Positions 26,282-35,046 of a stretch of 64,000 nt of DNA are shown piece after piece. Where the stretch lies: assembly GCA_035302345.1 (NCBI GenBank), contig DATGSS010000097.1, positions 29,920-93,919 on the forward strand. The letters are read 5' to 3'. The DNA is from Paenalcaligenes sp035302345. GTDB taxonomy: Bacteria > Pseudomonadota > Gammaproteobacteria > Burkholderiales > Burkholderiaceae_B. The notes below the pieces were generated by a model. That model worked only from the letters and a program-made list of their open reading frames with translations. It had not been told where the DNA came from and made no database searches. A program made the position numbers and the translations under genes. Positions within the stretch are counted from its first letter, which is position 1, and each line of letters starts with the position of its first letter.

Positions 26282-27157
26282 TTAGGTCTTTTCTAGGCGC
26301 TGTTGTTGATGCTGGCTCCAGACAATAGTGCCAATGATCAGGATGGCGCCCAGAATGATCTTTAGATTAGGGTATTGTTGAAACAAAATAGCCGCAAAGA
26401 TAATGGCGTAGACCGGCTCAAGGGCAATGACAATGCCTGCGTGCCGCGCCTTTAGGCGCTGCAAGCTGCGAATAATTAAATAGTGTGCAAAAGCAGTACA
26501 GAAAATCCCCAGCATTGCAGACCATAACCAGTCCTGCGCCGAGACTCCTACAACTTGGTGCCATGTCCAGGGCAAGCAAAGCAATAGCACCCCGATGTTT
26601 TGCCAGAGTGCAATTTGCAAGGCCGAGCCTTGTTGACTGAGATTCCTATTTAAAAAAGTAAACAGGGCAAAGCTAAAGCCTGAAAAGATCCCCCACAATA
26701 AACCAATGGTAGCTTGGTCATGAAAGGAAAAAGATGGGTTAACTAGAATTAGCCCAAATGTAATCAAACCAATCGCCAGTACATCATTTCTATACATGGG
26801 GTCTTTAGCGATCACGTACTCAACCAAAATGGTAAAGGCAGGAAAACTGGCAAAGCCCAAAGTGGCGATGGCTACGCCCCCCTTTTTTACTGCTAGGAAA
26901 AAACTCAGCCAATGCAGGCTTAAAAAAAGAGATGCCCCCAATAAATGCACAAAGCTTTTGGGTCGGCCCAATATTTTGGTTGGGAACAGTGAGCCACGTC
27001 GCAGCAACAGCATGGAAAGCAGGAATAGGGTTGCAAATAAGGCCCGAGCCATCGTGATAAATTCGGCGCTTGCGTGGATGAGCGCGCCAAATATACCAGC
27101 GAGACCAAAAAACAGAGCGGCCAAATGAATGGCTAAATAAGCTTGGTTTAAAGACAT
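26282..27157 (-). CDS. EamA/DMT superfamily transporter
   Basis: This 291-residue protein has ten predicted membrane helices in two homologous halves (first EamA repeat about 8-132, second about 145-283). The second half ends RLKARHAGIVIALEPVYAIIFAAIL, a typical EamA signature. It probably exports or imports a metabolite across the inner membrane. The substrate cannot be inferred. Convergent with ghrA and divergent from the quinone reductase gene. Confidence 0.85.
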   Translation of the reverse strand: MSLNQAYLAIHLAALFFGLAGIFGALIHASAEFITMARALFATLFLLSMLLLRRGSLFPTKILGRPKSFVHLLGASLFLSLHWLSFFLAVKKGGVAIATLGFASFPAFTILVEYVIAKDPMYRNDVLAIGLITFGLILVNPSFSFHDQATIGLLWGIFSGFSFALFTFLNRNLSQQGSALQIALWQNIGVLLLCLPWTWHQVVGVSAQDWLWSAMLGIFCTAFAHYLIIRSLQRLKARHAGIVIALEPVYAIIFAAILFQQYPNLKIILGAILIIGTIVWSQHQQQRLEKT

Positions 27158-27297
27158 GGAAAATATTGCAAATGGAACGTATATTTCATTGGCTTCTGTA
27201 GTTTAAGACATAAGCAAGTACTTTGCTGCCCATATTAGATTTGGGTGATACTATAGTTTTACAAATTGGTTTCTTTCTAATTCAAAAGGAGTCTGCA

Positions 27298-28287
27298 ATG
27301 CCAACAGATATGGTCAAGACAGTCTGGTTAGAGAAAAACGGTGGCCCCGAAGTATTACAAATAGTCGAGCGCCCTCTCATTGCGCCAGAGCCCGACGAGG
27401 TGCAGGTGCGCCACCGTGCCATTGGCATGAACTTTATTGATGTCTACTTTCGCGATGGCCTGTATCCAGGCGCCTTGCCACACGGACTAGGCTTTGAGGC
27501 CGCCGGCGATATCGTAGCAGTGGGTTCCAACGTGACAGACTTCCAGGTCGGTGATCGCGTCGCTTATGGGCAAAGCCCTATTGGCGCCTACACCGAAGCC
27601 AGAAATATGCCGACCGATACTTTGGTCAAATTACCTGATGAGATTAGCTACGAAGAGGCTGCCGCCATGATGCTAAAGGGGCTGACAGTACAGTACCTAT
27701 TTCGTCAGACTTACCGTTTAGAACCCGGAGAAACCATTTTATTTCATGCAGCTGCGGGTGGGGTAGGCCTCATTGCTTGTCAATGGGCCAAAGCACTGGG
27801 CGTTAAACTGATCGGTACTAGCTCTACTGCAGAAAAAATGCAGCTGGCTAAAGATCACGGTGCTTGGGAAATGATTAATTACACCCAGGAAGATGTCGTC
27901 GAACGTGTGCGTGCTCTGACTGATGAGCAGATGTTGCCCGTAGTCTATGACAGTGTAGGTAAAGAGACCTGGGAAACCTCGTTAGATTGCCTGCGCCCCC
28001 GTGGTTTGATGGTTAGCTTTGGCAACGCATCAGGCCCTGTTAGTGACGTTAATCTGGGGATACTAGCAGCCAAAGGCTCGTTGTACGTGACACGCCCAAT
28101 CTTGGGTACCTATGTTGCCGACCCAGCCGTCATGCGCCGCTCGGCCAAAGAGCTATTTGACCTGGTCGTTGCAGGACAAATAAAAATTAATATCGGCCAG
28201 CGTTACCGCCTTGAAGAGGTGGCCCAAGCACACGAGGCCTTGGTCACCCGACAAACCACTGGCGCCACAATATTTACATTAGACTAA
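27298..28287 (+). CDS. NADPH:quinone oxidoreductase, zinc-independent MDR family
   Basis: I set the start at the ATG 27298-27300 (MPTDMVKTVWLEKNGGPEVLQ), which has AAGGAG seven bases upstream. The frame continues back 25 codons without similarity. The nucleotide-binding motif HAAAGGVGLIACQWAKALG and the lack of zinc-ligand cysteines identify the quinone reductase (QOR) type of medium-chain dehydrogenase/reductase. 329 residues. It probably reduces quinones or enones. Paired hairpins follow the stop. Confidence 0.87.
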   Translation: MPTDMVKTVWLEKNGGPEVLQIVERPLIAPEPDEVQVRHRAIGMNFIDVYFRDGLYPGALPHGLGFEAAGDIVAVGSNVTDFQVGDRVAYGQSPIGAYTEARNMPTDTLVKLPDEISYEEAAAMMLKGLTVQYLFRQTYRLEPGETILFHAAAGGVGLIACQWAKALGVKLIGTSSTAEKMQLAKDHGAWEMINYTQEDVVERVRALTDEQMLPVVYDSVGKETWETSLDCLRPRGLMVSFGNASGPVSDVNLGILAAKGSLYVTRPILGTYVADPAVMRRSAKELFDLVVAGQIKINIGQRYRLEEVAQAHEALVTRQTTGATIFTLD

Positions 28288-28301
28288 CGTAAATAAACAG
28301 T

Positions 28302-28352
28302 AGCCACCCGATGGCCATGATATAGCGGCGGGTGGCTGATTAGGATCTAATC
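28302..28352 (+). terminator. Double hairpin between the quinone reductase gene and fbp
   Basis: A 9-bp stem (AGCCACCCG 28302-28310, CGGGTGGCT 28329-28337) is followed directly by a second hairpin GATTAG-GAT-CTAATC (28338-28352). It lies between convergent genes. No T-run follows, so it may not be an ordinary intrinsic terminator. Confidence 0.45.
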
Positions 28353-28381
28353 AGGCTGATATAACGAGGCAGCGCTCAGAT

Positions 28382-29401
28382 TTAATGGCCCTGTGCCAGA
28401 TACTGCTCGATGCGCTGTACCTCATCTAAGGAGCCCAAAATGACGCTCACGCGTTGGTGCAACGAGGTGGGTTGTACCTGTAGGATGGGCTCATCCAAGG
28501 TAATAGCATGGCCACCTGCTTGAGTGACTAAAAAGCTCATGGGGTTAGCCTCATAAAGCAGGCGCAGTTTGCCGTGTTCGACTCCAGGCCGTTTGTCGCT
28601 AGGATACATAAAAACACCGCCTCTGATTAAAACGCGATGAACATCGGCTACCATCGAGGCAATCCAACGCATATTGTAGTTTTTGTCTAAAGGCCCTTCC
28701 TCACCTTGTAGGCAGTGTTCGATATAACTGCGTATAGGCGCATGCCAATGGCGCATATTCGACATATTAATGGCAAATTCTTTGGTTTGCCGCGGTACGG
28801 CTAACTGGGGATGGGTGAGTTTCCAGATACCCAAATAGGGATCCAGCGTAAATCCGACAACACCGTGCCCTAAGCTAAAAACCAGCATGGTTTGAGGGCC
28901 GTAAACAGCATAACCCGCAGCTACCTGCTGTGTACCCGTCTGCAAAAAGCTTTTTTCGCTTAAATCGGCACCTGGGTTTTTCAGCAAGGAAAAAATCGTG
29001 CCAATAGAGGTGTTGACGTCAATATTTGATGAGCCATCCAATGGATCAAAAAGCAAAAGATAGGGGGCTTGCTCTTGGTTTTTCAGGGGTTGGATAGTCT
29101 CCATTTCCTCACTGGCCAGCGCTGCTAGCCCATGGTGCCAGTCGTTATCTTGTAACAGCATGTCGTTTGCAATGAGATCTAACTTTTGCTGTACTTCGCC
29201 TTGGACGTTTTCGGTCCCAACGCTACCTAAAACACCTCCTAAAGAACCTTGGCGGACACGCTGCCCAATCGCCTGACATTGATGGGCGATATGCTCTATT
29301 AATAAACACAGCTTTGGGCATAAATCGTGTTTTTGCTGTTGCTGGAATAGATAATGTGCAAGGCTGATAGTTTGCTCGGAATGATAATTAGTCTGTGTCA
29401 T
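28382..29401 (-). CDS. fbp: Fructose-1,6-bisphosphatase class 1
   Basis: This 339-residue gluconeogenic enzyme removes the 1-phosphate of fructose bisphosphate. The metal and substrate site LLFDPLDGSSNIDVNTSIGTIF (about 116-137) and GGVFMYPSDKRPGVEHGKLRLLYEANPMSFL near the C-terminus are diagnostic. It is a single gene with its own promoter upstream. Confidence 0.95.
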   Translation of the reverse strand: MTQTNYHSEQTISLAHYLFQQQQKHDLCPKLCLLIEHIAHQCQAIGQRVRQGSLGGVLGSVGTENVQGEVQQKLDLIANDMLLQDNDWHHGLAALASEEMETIQPLKNQEQAPYLLLFDPLDGSSNIDVNTSIGTIFSLLKNPGADLSEKSFLQTGTQQVAAGYAVYGPQTMLVFSLGHGVVGFTLDPYLGIWKLTHPQLAVPRQTKEFAINMSNMRHWHAPIRSYIEHCLQGEEGPLDKNYNMRWIASMVADVHRVLIRGGVFMYPSDKRPGVEHGKLRLLYEANPMSFLVTQAGGHAITLDEPILQVQPTSLHQRVSVILGSLDEVQRIEQYLAQGH

Positions 29402-29461
29402 ATCGCAGCATTAAATTAGGTGGAAGAATAAGGCCAAGGAAAAGGCCAAGCAACACATCTT

Positions 29462-29490
29462 ACAATAGAGCTAAAACTAGAGCGAATCAA
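29462..29490 (-). promoter_or_regulatory. Promoter of fbp
   Basis: On the minus strand, -35 TTGATT (29485-29490) and -10 TATTGT (29462-29467) are separated by 17 bases. It lies about 60 bases upstream of the fbp ATG. Confidence 0.55.
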
Positions 29491-29820
29491 CACGGCAAGA
29501 GTATACGGTAGATGTACTCAGGGTCCCGTCAATAAAGCTGATTGGACCTCGGTAAATTCGCTACAATAAGAGAGAAAATTAGTTGTTAGCAAATTGTGTC
29601 TGTTCTATCAAATTGATCTAATTATTATTAAAATGATAATTAAGCAAAGAATAAAATAAAAAAATAAATAACTAGGCTAATCAATTAAATTCATTCTTAA
29701 AAGTCCCACCGCTTTGTAAAGGTTCTATGTAAACTGTAATGCAGCCAAGTGAGATGCACCCAAAAAATGCTTAGTCATTGGATGGTTTGTTTTGTTGTTT
29801 GGATTGCTAAAGGAAAGGCG
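29491..29820. other. AT-rich intergenic region between fbp and the lipoprotein gene
   Basis: About 330 bases without a supportable gene. It is very AT-rich from 29600 to 29720, including ATCAAATTGAT (29609-29619) and ATTATTATTAAAATGATAAT just after it, which only loosely resembles an iron-regulator box. It probably holds the promoter of the DUF4136 gene and may be an H-NS target. No firm site can be assigned. Confidence 0.4.
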
Positions 29821-30441
29821 ATGCAATACGGTCAAAAAATGATCCGCTACTTTTTTATGCTCATTATTACCTCATTATTATTAGGAGGATGTGCCCAGAC
29901 ATGGTCTGCCCGTGTACAACAATTTGAGCAATGGCCGGCAAACGTGACTGAATCTACCTATTATTTACAGCTGAGCTCTGAACAGCAAAATAATTTGGAA
30001 TTCCAGGCAGTCGCCGATGCAGTGCGCGCTGCTATTGGATCAGTTGGATTGGTTGAATCCGACTCTGATACGGCCCGCTTTACATTATTGGTGGATTTTC
30101 GTAATCCCATGCAGAGACGCTGGGTCGAGCGTTACCAAGGACCAATGATTTCTCCTTTTGGTGGTTTTTGGGGTAGGGGGGCTGGCCCGTTCTGGGGGGG
30201 TGGTTTCTATTACGGACCTGATTGGGTCGTGACGCCTGTGGACGTTTATGAAAATCAGCTTACAGTGCGTCTCTTAGATAATGAGCAAGCCGGCCAAGAG
30301 GTCTATCGAGCCACTGCTATCTCGGAATCCGATCAAGAAGAACTGCTAACTCAATTATCTCTGCTAGCGCAGGCCGTATTTGAAGACTTTCCAGGTATTA
30401 ATGGGCAGACACGCATCATAGAACGGCGTTTAGAGCGTTAG
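29821..30441 (+). CDS. DUF4136 family lipoprotein
   Basis: I start at the ATG 29821-29823 (MQYGQKMIRYFFML) because AAGGAAAGG lies just upstream. The frame extends 24 codons further back. Residues 8-23 are a hydrophobic signal ending LLLGGC, a clear lipobox with Cys24. The mature part has alternating strands and a Gly/Pro/Phe-rich stretch (FGGFWGRGAGPFWGGGFYYG) typical of DUF4136 proteins. It is expected to be an envelope lipoprotein of unknown function. Monocistronic. Confidence 0.78.
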   Translation: MQYGQKMIRYFFMLIITSLLLGGCAQTWSARVQQFEQWPANVTESTYYLQLSSEQQNNLEFQAVADAVRAAIGSVGLVESDSDTARFTLLVDFRNPMQRRWVERYQGPMISPFGGFWGRGAGPFWGGGFYYGPDWVVTPVDVYENQLTVRLLDNEQAGQEVYRATAISESDQEELLTQLSLLAQAVFEDFPGINGQTRIIERRLER

Positions 30442-30515
30442 GCGCACACCAAATAATGTTTGTAGTGCTATGGAAATATCACCGTTGCTGCATTAATTAG
30501 GTTGTTTTGTATGCA

Positions 30516-30549
30516 ATACAAAAGCCCGCGCCTAATTAAGCGCGGGCTT
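30516..30549 (-). terminator. Terminator of the H-NS family gene
   Basis: A perfect 10-bp stem (AAGCCCGCGC 30522-30531, GCGCGGGCTT 30540-30549, 8-base loop) is followed on the minus strand by TTGTATTG. It sits between two convergent genes. Confidence 0.75.
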
Positions 30550-30580
30550 GGATTCAAATAAAGCAGCTAATGGTAGGGCG

Positions 30581-30931
30581 TTATTTCTTGGCCGGTTTTT
30601 CAATTAAAAACTCATCCCGACTGCGCCCCTGGGCCTCGGCCTCGACAATCCACTTGGGCGGGCGCCCACGGCCACTCCAGGTGACACCGGTTTCAGGGTT
30701 TTGATAACGTGGGGGCAGTTTGCTGCGGCCACCACGTTTGGCCCGTTCGACTTGGCGTTTGTATAGGCGCTCAATTTCTTCGGGCGTAATCTCGTATTCG
30801 ATCATAGAGCGCACGATTGTGTTCATGACGGGCCGTCTTTGGCGTGTTTTTAAGGAGTGCATTTTACGTTGCAATTTCTGTATTTCCTTTTCGATTTTTT
30901 CTTTTTCAGCAGTAAAATGTTCTAAAGGCAT
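30581..30931 (-). CDS. H-NS family nucleoid-associated protein
   Basis: This 116-residue protein has an N-terminal coiled coil (EHFTAEKEKIEKEIQKLQRKM, about 4-24), a basic linker (KRGGRSKLPPRYQNPETG) and the C-terminal AT-hook-like DNA-binding motif TWSGRGRPPKWIVEA (about 89-103), the pattern of betaproteobacterial BpH3-type H-NS proteins. It should silence AT-rich DNA. The AT-rich upstream region suggests autoregulation. AGGAA precedes the ATG. Confidence 0.9.
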   Translation of the reverse strand: MPLEHFTAEKEKIEKEIQKLQRKMHSLKTRQRRPVMNTIVRSMIEYEITPEEIERLYKRQVERAKRGGRSKLPPRYQNPETGVTWSGRGRPPKWIVEAEAQGRSRDEFLIEKPAKK

Positions 30932-31239
30932 TATAATTCCTGTGTGTTGCGGCAGATTTTGAAATGAATCAATTTCGAATCTAGTATGAATCAGTAATAG
31001 GCTAATAAATAAACCTATTTACATTTACTTTTATTCTACATGGGTTGAATAAATAAATAAACATTTATCTCAGCTATTACTAGGATTTTATTGTCCGCCA
31101 TCTAGGTATACCCATTAAACAAACAGAGCAAACTAATCATGCCTACCGAATATTTAGAAATTAAGTAGAAAATAGGCCGGAGATAGGCAGTAGATAGGGC
31201 AAGAGATAAGCATGGTTTTTCAGGAAAATAGGTGAATCA
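30932..31239. other. AT-rich regulatory region between the H-NS gene and the Nit hydrolase gene
   Basis: About 310 bases with repeated AAATAAATAAA tracts (31000-31080) and an inverted repeat AATAGG (30996-31001)/CCTATT (31014-31019). The part at 31160-31215 carries irregular repeats of a GATAGG-like word. The tracts are consistent with curved DNA and autoregulation by H-NS. No gene seen. Confidence 0.4.
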
Positions 31240-32073
31240 ATGAATAAATCAGTTAATACGAGCGCAACCAATACTTTCAAGGTTGCAGCATTGCAAATGG
31301 TCTCTGGTACTGATTTAAAAGAGAATCTCAACGAGGCTGAAAGGCTAATTGCCCAAGCAGCTGATTTGGGGGCTCAGTTAATTGCTTTGCCCGAGTTTTT
31401 TTGCTTGATGGGTCGCGCTGATACCGACAAGGTGAAAATCGCCGAAGATATCGGCACAGGTATAATTCAGTCTAGTTTGTCTGAGTGGGCGCAAAAATAT
31501 AATGCCTATATAGTAGGGGGTAGCGTCCCTATTCGCAGTCCTGATTCTGAGCGGGTATTTAATGCGACCCTGATTTACCAGCCGGATGGCCAGCGTATAG
31601 CTCGGTACGATAAAATACATTTATTCAGCCTTAATCAAGGAAAGGTACAGTTTGATGAGGCGCAAACCATCTACGCAGGCAATCTAGACCCTGTAGTGAT
31701 GCAAAGTCCATTTGGCCCCATTGGGCTCAGTATCTGTTACGATTTACGCTTTCCTGAGCTTTATAGACAAATGGGCGCCGTCAATCTGATTCTAGTGCCG
31801 TCTGCGTTTACTTATAAAACGGGACAAGCGCATTGGGAGCTCTTGTTGCGAGCTCGAGCTATCGAAAACCAGGCTTATGTATTGGCGCCTGCCCAAGGCG
31901 GCGAGCATGAAAATGGGCGCCGCACATGGGGTCATACTATGTGTGTGGATGCCTGGGGGCGTGTGCTAGATGTTTTGCCAACAGGGGCAGGTCTGGTATG
32001 TTGTGAATTAAGCATGGAACATTTAGCACGGGTGCGTCAGCGACTGCCCGCTTTGAGCCATCGCGTTTTGTAA
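31240..32073 (+). CDS. Carbon-nitrogen hydrolase (Nit/omega-amidase-like)
   Basis: This is a 277-residue nitrilase-superfamily protein with the full Glu-Lys-Cys triad: Glu52 in ALPEFF, Lys125 in YDKIHLF and Cys166 in SICYDLRFPELY. The sequence is of the Nit1/Nit2 type that repairs deaminated glutathione or hydrolyses omega-amides. AGGTGA precedes the ATG. It lies six bases before tldD, an arrangement conserved in betaproteobacteria. Confidence 0.88.
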   Translation: MNKSVNTSATNTFKVAALQMVSGTDLKENLNEAERLIAQAADLGAQLIALPEFFCLMGRADTDKVKIAEDIGTGIIQSSLSEWAQKYNAYIVGGSVPIRSPDSERVFNATLIYQPDGQRIARYDKIHLFSLNQGKVQFDEAQTIYAGNLDPVVMQSPFGPIGLSICYDLRFPELYRQMGAVNLILVPSAFTYKTGQAHWELLLRARAIENQAYVLAPAQGGEHENGRRTWGHTMCVDAWGRVLDVLPTGAGLVCCELSMEHLARVRQRLPALSHRVL

Positions 32074-32079
32074 TTATTT

Positions 32080-33552
32080 ATGGGTGTGTCAATGATTGTC
32101 GAGAAAAACAGTACTGATGCATACACGCTAGCACGCGGTATGTTGTTGGCCCCTTGGGGTTTAGAGAGCCATCATCTCGAACGAGCGCTGGCAGAAATCC
32201 ATCAGCACCGTGTGGATTATGCCGACCTGTATTTTCAGTACACACGTTCTGAAAGCTGGAGCCTCGAGGAGGGCATTGTTAAAACTGGCCACTTCTCGCT
32301 CTCGCAAGGGGTCGGTGTACGCGCGCTCTCAGGCGAGAAAACTGCATTCTCTTATACCGATACACTCAGCCCCCAAGCATTGACAGATGCGGCCCATGTT
32401 GTTCGCGCTATTGGTCGCCAAGGCGGGCATGGTCGGGTTGGGCTTAACGATGCCCAGCCAGTGGCCACGCCCCTGTACACGTCTAATGATCCTGTCTCCT
32501 CATTAGAAGCCGAGGCCAAGGTTGCATTGCTCGAGCGTGTCGAGGCCTTGGCTCGCCAAGCTGATCCGCGCATTATTCAGGTGATGGCTAGCTTAGGAGC
32601 AACGCACGACATCGTATTGGTAGCGGCCTCAGATGGTCGTCAGGTGGCAGATGTGCGCCCATTGATTCGTCTTTCCCTGACGGTCATCGCAGAACAAAAT
32701 GGTCGCCGCGAGGTGGGTTCCGCTGGGGGCGGGGGGCGTTATGACTTGCTTTACTTTAGCGATGAGATCCTGCGCCAATATGTTGATCAGGCCGTTCGGC
32801 AGGCACTACTAAATCTAGAGTCACGTCCAGCGCCTGCTGGTGTGATGCCAGTTGTCTTAGGCCCAGGTTGGCCGGGGGTTTTGTTACACGAGGCTGTGGG
32901 GCATGGCCTCGAGGGGGACTTTAACCGCAAGGGCTCCAGCGTGTTTTCAGGGCGTTTAGGTGAGCAGGTCACCTCCAAGGGTGTCACGGTGATTGATGAT
33001 GGCACCATTGCCAACCGCCGTGGTTCTCTAACTGTTGATGACGAGGGTAACCCCACTGAGCGTACAGTATTAATCGAGGACGGCATTCTCAAAAATTATT
33101 TACAAGACAGCATGAATGCGCGCTTGATGAATATGGCGGGCACTGGCAACGGGCGTCGCGAGTCTTTTGCTCATGTACCCATGCCTCGTATGACCAATAC
33201 CTTTATGTTGGCGGGTCCCCACGACCCCGAAGAAATCATTGCATCGGTAGACCGCGGTATTTATGCCGTTAATTTTGGCGGTGGTCAGGTAGATATTACC
33301 AGCGGTAGCTTTGTGTTTTCTGCCTCCGAGGCATGGCTCATTGAAAATGGCCGTTTAGTTCACCCTGTCAAAGGCGCCACACTGATTGGCAGTGGTATCG
33401 AGGCCATGAATCAGGTCAAACTGATTGGCAATGACTTGCAACTAGACACAGGCGTGGGCACCTGCGGCAAAGAAGGTCAGGTGGTACCCGTTGGGGTGGG
33501 CTTGCCTACTTTACGCATTGACGGTCTAACGGTAGGCGGCACTGAGGCATAG
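32080..33552 (+). CDS. tldD: Metalloprotease TldD
   Basis: This 490-residue subunit of the TldD/TldE zinc protease degrades unfolded peptides and matures some modified peptides. The active-site motif LLHEAVGHGLEGDFNRKGSS (HExxxH) is near residue 270, and the C-terminal GTCGKEGQVVPVGVGLPTLRIDGLTVGG is typical. A second ATG four codons in (32092) could also be used. It is cotranscribed with the Nit gene. No clear T-tailed terminator follows. Confidence 0.94.
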   Translation: MGVSMIVEKNSTDAYTLARGMLLAPWGLESHHLERALAEIHQHRVDYADLYFQYTRSESWSLEEGIVKTGHFSLSQGVGVRALSGEKTAFSYTDTLSPQALTDAAHVVRAIGRQGGHGRVGLNDAQPVATPLYTSNDPVSSLEAEAKVALLERVEALARQADPRIIQVMASLGATHDIVLVAASDGRQVADVRPLIRLSLTVIAEQNGRREVGSAGGGGRYDLLYFSDEILRQYVDQAVRQALLNLESRPAPAGVMPVVLGPGWPGVLLHEAVGHGLEGDFNRKGSSVFSGRLGEQVTSKGVTVIDDGTIANRRGSLTVDDEGNPTERTVLIEDGILKNYLQDSMNARLMNMAGTGNGRRESFAHVPMPRMTNTFMLAGPHDPEEIIASVDRGIYAVNFGGGQVDITSGSFVFSASEAWLIENGRLVHPVKGATLIGSGIEAMNQVKLIGNDLQLDTGVGTCGKEGQVVPVGVGLPTLRIDGLTVGGTEA

Positions 33553-33807
33553 AGTAGTCCTAAGGTTAAGACCAGTACCCCGATTAGGTCTTTGGCCGCT
33601 TTCGACCTCAACCCAAAAGTACTCCACAAGCCAGCCTAGGGCTAATTTGAAACTGGGCTGGCCTCTGAGCTTGACCTTTGGAGCCATAGCAGGCGTAACA
33701 GATAACCTGTGTTTGCGGCGTTAATCCCCCATTTATTTGCTTTTCTTTAGTAGATTCAACCAACCGTTACCCTGGGCTTATATGTGTAAGCAGTTGCAAC
33801 ATTAGTC
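33553..33807. other. Gene-free stretch between tldD and the ectoine operon
   Basis: About 255 bases. It contains a hairpin (GCCAGCC near 33630 and GGCTGGC near 33656, long loop) without a following T-run, perhaps the end of the tldD transcript. This is the junction where the ectoine genes begin. No repeat, integrase or tRNA scar is visible. Confidence 0.4.
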
Positions 33808-33836
33808 TTGACGGGATAGTTCGGAAGGCCTATCAT
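33808..33836 (+). promoter_or_regulatory. Promoter of the ectR-ectABCD operon
   Basis: -35 TTGACG (33808-33813) and -10 TATCAT (33831-33836) are separated by exactly 17 bases. The ectR ATG is 48 bases downstream. This is a sigma-70-type promoter by inspection. Confidence 0.65.
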
Positions 33837-33840
33837 TTCA

Positions 33841-33860
33841 GCACTAACGATTTGTAGTGC
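33841..33860. promoter_or_regulatory. Inverted repeat overlapping the ectR transcription start, candidate EctR operator
   Basis: GCACTA (33841-33846) and TAGTGC (33855-33860) are separated by eight bases and begin four bases after the -10 box, where a bound MarR-type dimer would block RNA polymerase. EctR of methylotrophs binds a pseudo-palindrome at the ect promoter. The sequence here is not the same, so assignment is inference. Confidence 0.45.
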
Positions 33861-33883
33861 GACGTTTTGATTGCGAAAGAGTT

Positions 33884-34414
33884 ATGGATACACAGAACCA
33901 ATACGATTTGAGAATTTTACGAGCCATACGTCGTATTACGCGCTCAATTGCCCTGCATTCTAGGCAGTTGGCAGCCTACAGTAACATCACGGCTCCGCAG
34001 CTTGTCTGTTTGAGCAAGGTGATCGACAGTGGGCCGCTTACCGCGACGGCGATTAGCCGTCAAATGCATGTCAGCCCCAGTACGGTGGTTGGCATACTGG
34101 ATCGCCTAGAGGACAAGGGCCTCATTCAGAGAGAGCGTGGTCGCAAAGATCGTCGTATTGTTTATATTACGGCGACCGAAGCAGGGCGTACTCTGGCAGC
34201 AGAGACGCCATCGCCACTACAAAAAAAGTTGGCTCAAGCGCTCAAGCAATTGCCTGAGTCCGAGCAAGCAGATATTACTGCTGCTTTGGAAAAGGTTGTT
34301 TGCTTGATTGATTCTGAAACCGATGTTGTCGCGTCCGGCGCGGGCGAAACAGCATCGACACTTTTGGAGGTTCCGGACGGGGCAGTACCCCCTGAATCCG
34401 GATTGGTAGTGTGA
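33884..34414 (+). CDS. ectR: MarR-family regulator of ectoine genes (EctR)
   Basis: I use the ATG at 33884 (MDTQNQYDLRILRAIRRITRS, 176 residues). The frame goes back nine more codons. The winged helix spans about residues 35-100, with HVSPSTVVGILDRLEDKGLIQRERGRKDRRIVYI as recognition helix and wing. The N-terminus and position identify the EctR/CosR type of MarR repressor found in front of ectABC. Its stop overlaps the GTG start of ectA (GTGA), so it is read in the same operon as its targets and presumably controls itself. Confidence 0.85.
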   Translation: MDTQNQYDLRILRAIRRITRSIALHSRQLAAYSNITAPQLVCLSKVIDSGPLTATAISRQMHVSPSTVVGILDRLEDKGLIQRERGRKDRRIVYITATEAGRTLAAETPSPLQKKLAQALKQLPESEQADITAALEKVVCLIDSETDVVASGAGETASTLLEVPDGAVPPESGLVV

Positions 34415-34968
34415 AGATTTTACAAACAAATCAGTCCAATACCATGTGTTCTACACCATCTGAAGCCGAGGCGGATACTGAAGACCCGCTTGTTTTACGC
34501 GCCCCTTCAAAAGCTGATGGGGCGGCCGTTGCACAGCTTATTCGTTCATGCCCACCTTTAGATGTCAATTCTACCTATGCCTATTTGCTCTTGACCGAGC
34601 ATTTCGCTCAAACCTGTGTGGTAGCCACTAAAGGCTCCCAGGTTGTAGGCTTCATTTCGGCATATCAGCCGCCATCCCAGGAACATGTTTTATTCGTTTG
34701 GCAGGTCGCCGTGCACTCTTCCATGAGAGGGCAGCGTCTGGCCGTGCGCATGCTAGAGCATTTATTACAGCGCACGCAATGCCAAGAGGTGCGCTACATA
34801 GAAACCACAGTAGCGCCTGATAATCAGGCCTCCCGCCGGATGTTCCAGCGCTTGGCTGATCAATATCAGACAGAACTAAAAGAATTGCCGTTCTTTGAGT
34901 CGCACCATTTTGATGATGCGACGCAACCACAAACAGAGCCCTTATTACGTATTGGGCCCATCCCCTGA
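34411..34968 (+). CDS. ectA: L-2,4-diaminobutyrate N-gamma-acetyltransferase
   Basis: This GNAT-fold enzyme makes gamma-N-acetyl-diaminobutyrate, the second step of ectoine synthesis. The EctA signature CPPLDVNSTYAYLLLTEHFAQTCVVA (about 49-74) and acetyl-CoA loop VHSSMRGQRLAVRMLEHLL (about 100-118) are clear. The start is either GTG at 34411, overlapping ectR, or ATG at 34444. The first 25 residues are variable in this family. 185 residues. Confidence 0.94.
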   Translation: MKILQTNQSNTMCSTPSEAEADTEDPLVLRAPSKADGAAVAQLIRSCPPLDVNSTYAYLLLTEHFAQTCVVATKGSQVVGFISAYQPPSQEHVLFVWQVAVHSSMRGQRLAVRMLEHLLQRTQCQEVRYIETTVAPDNQASRRMFQRLADQYQTELKELPFFESHHFDDATQPQTEPLLRIGPIP

Positions 34969-35046
34969 TCCCATAAAAGAAATCAGCGAAGAAGATACGG
35001 ATGTTTAAATCTGTAGGGGATTGTTTATTTTTTTGGAGCAAAAATC

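Noticed and set aside
29609..29645. Fur-box-like ATTATTATTAAAATGATAAT stretch
   Set aside because: The DNA is AT-rich throughout and the match to the GATAAT triplet pattern is partial, so it is not supportable.
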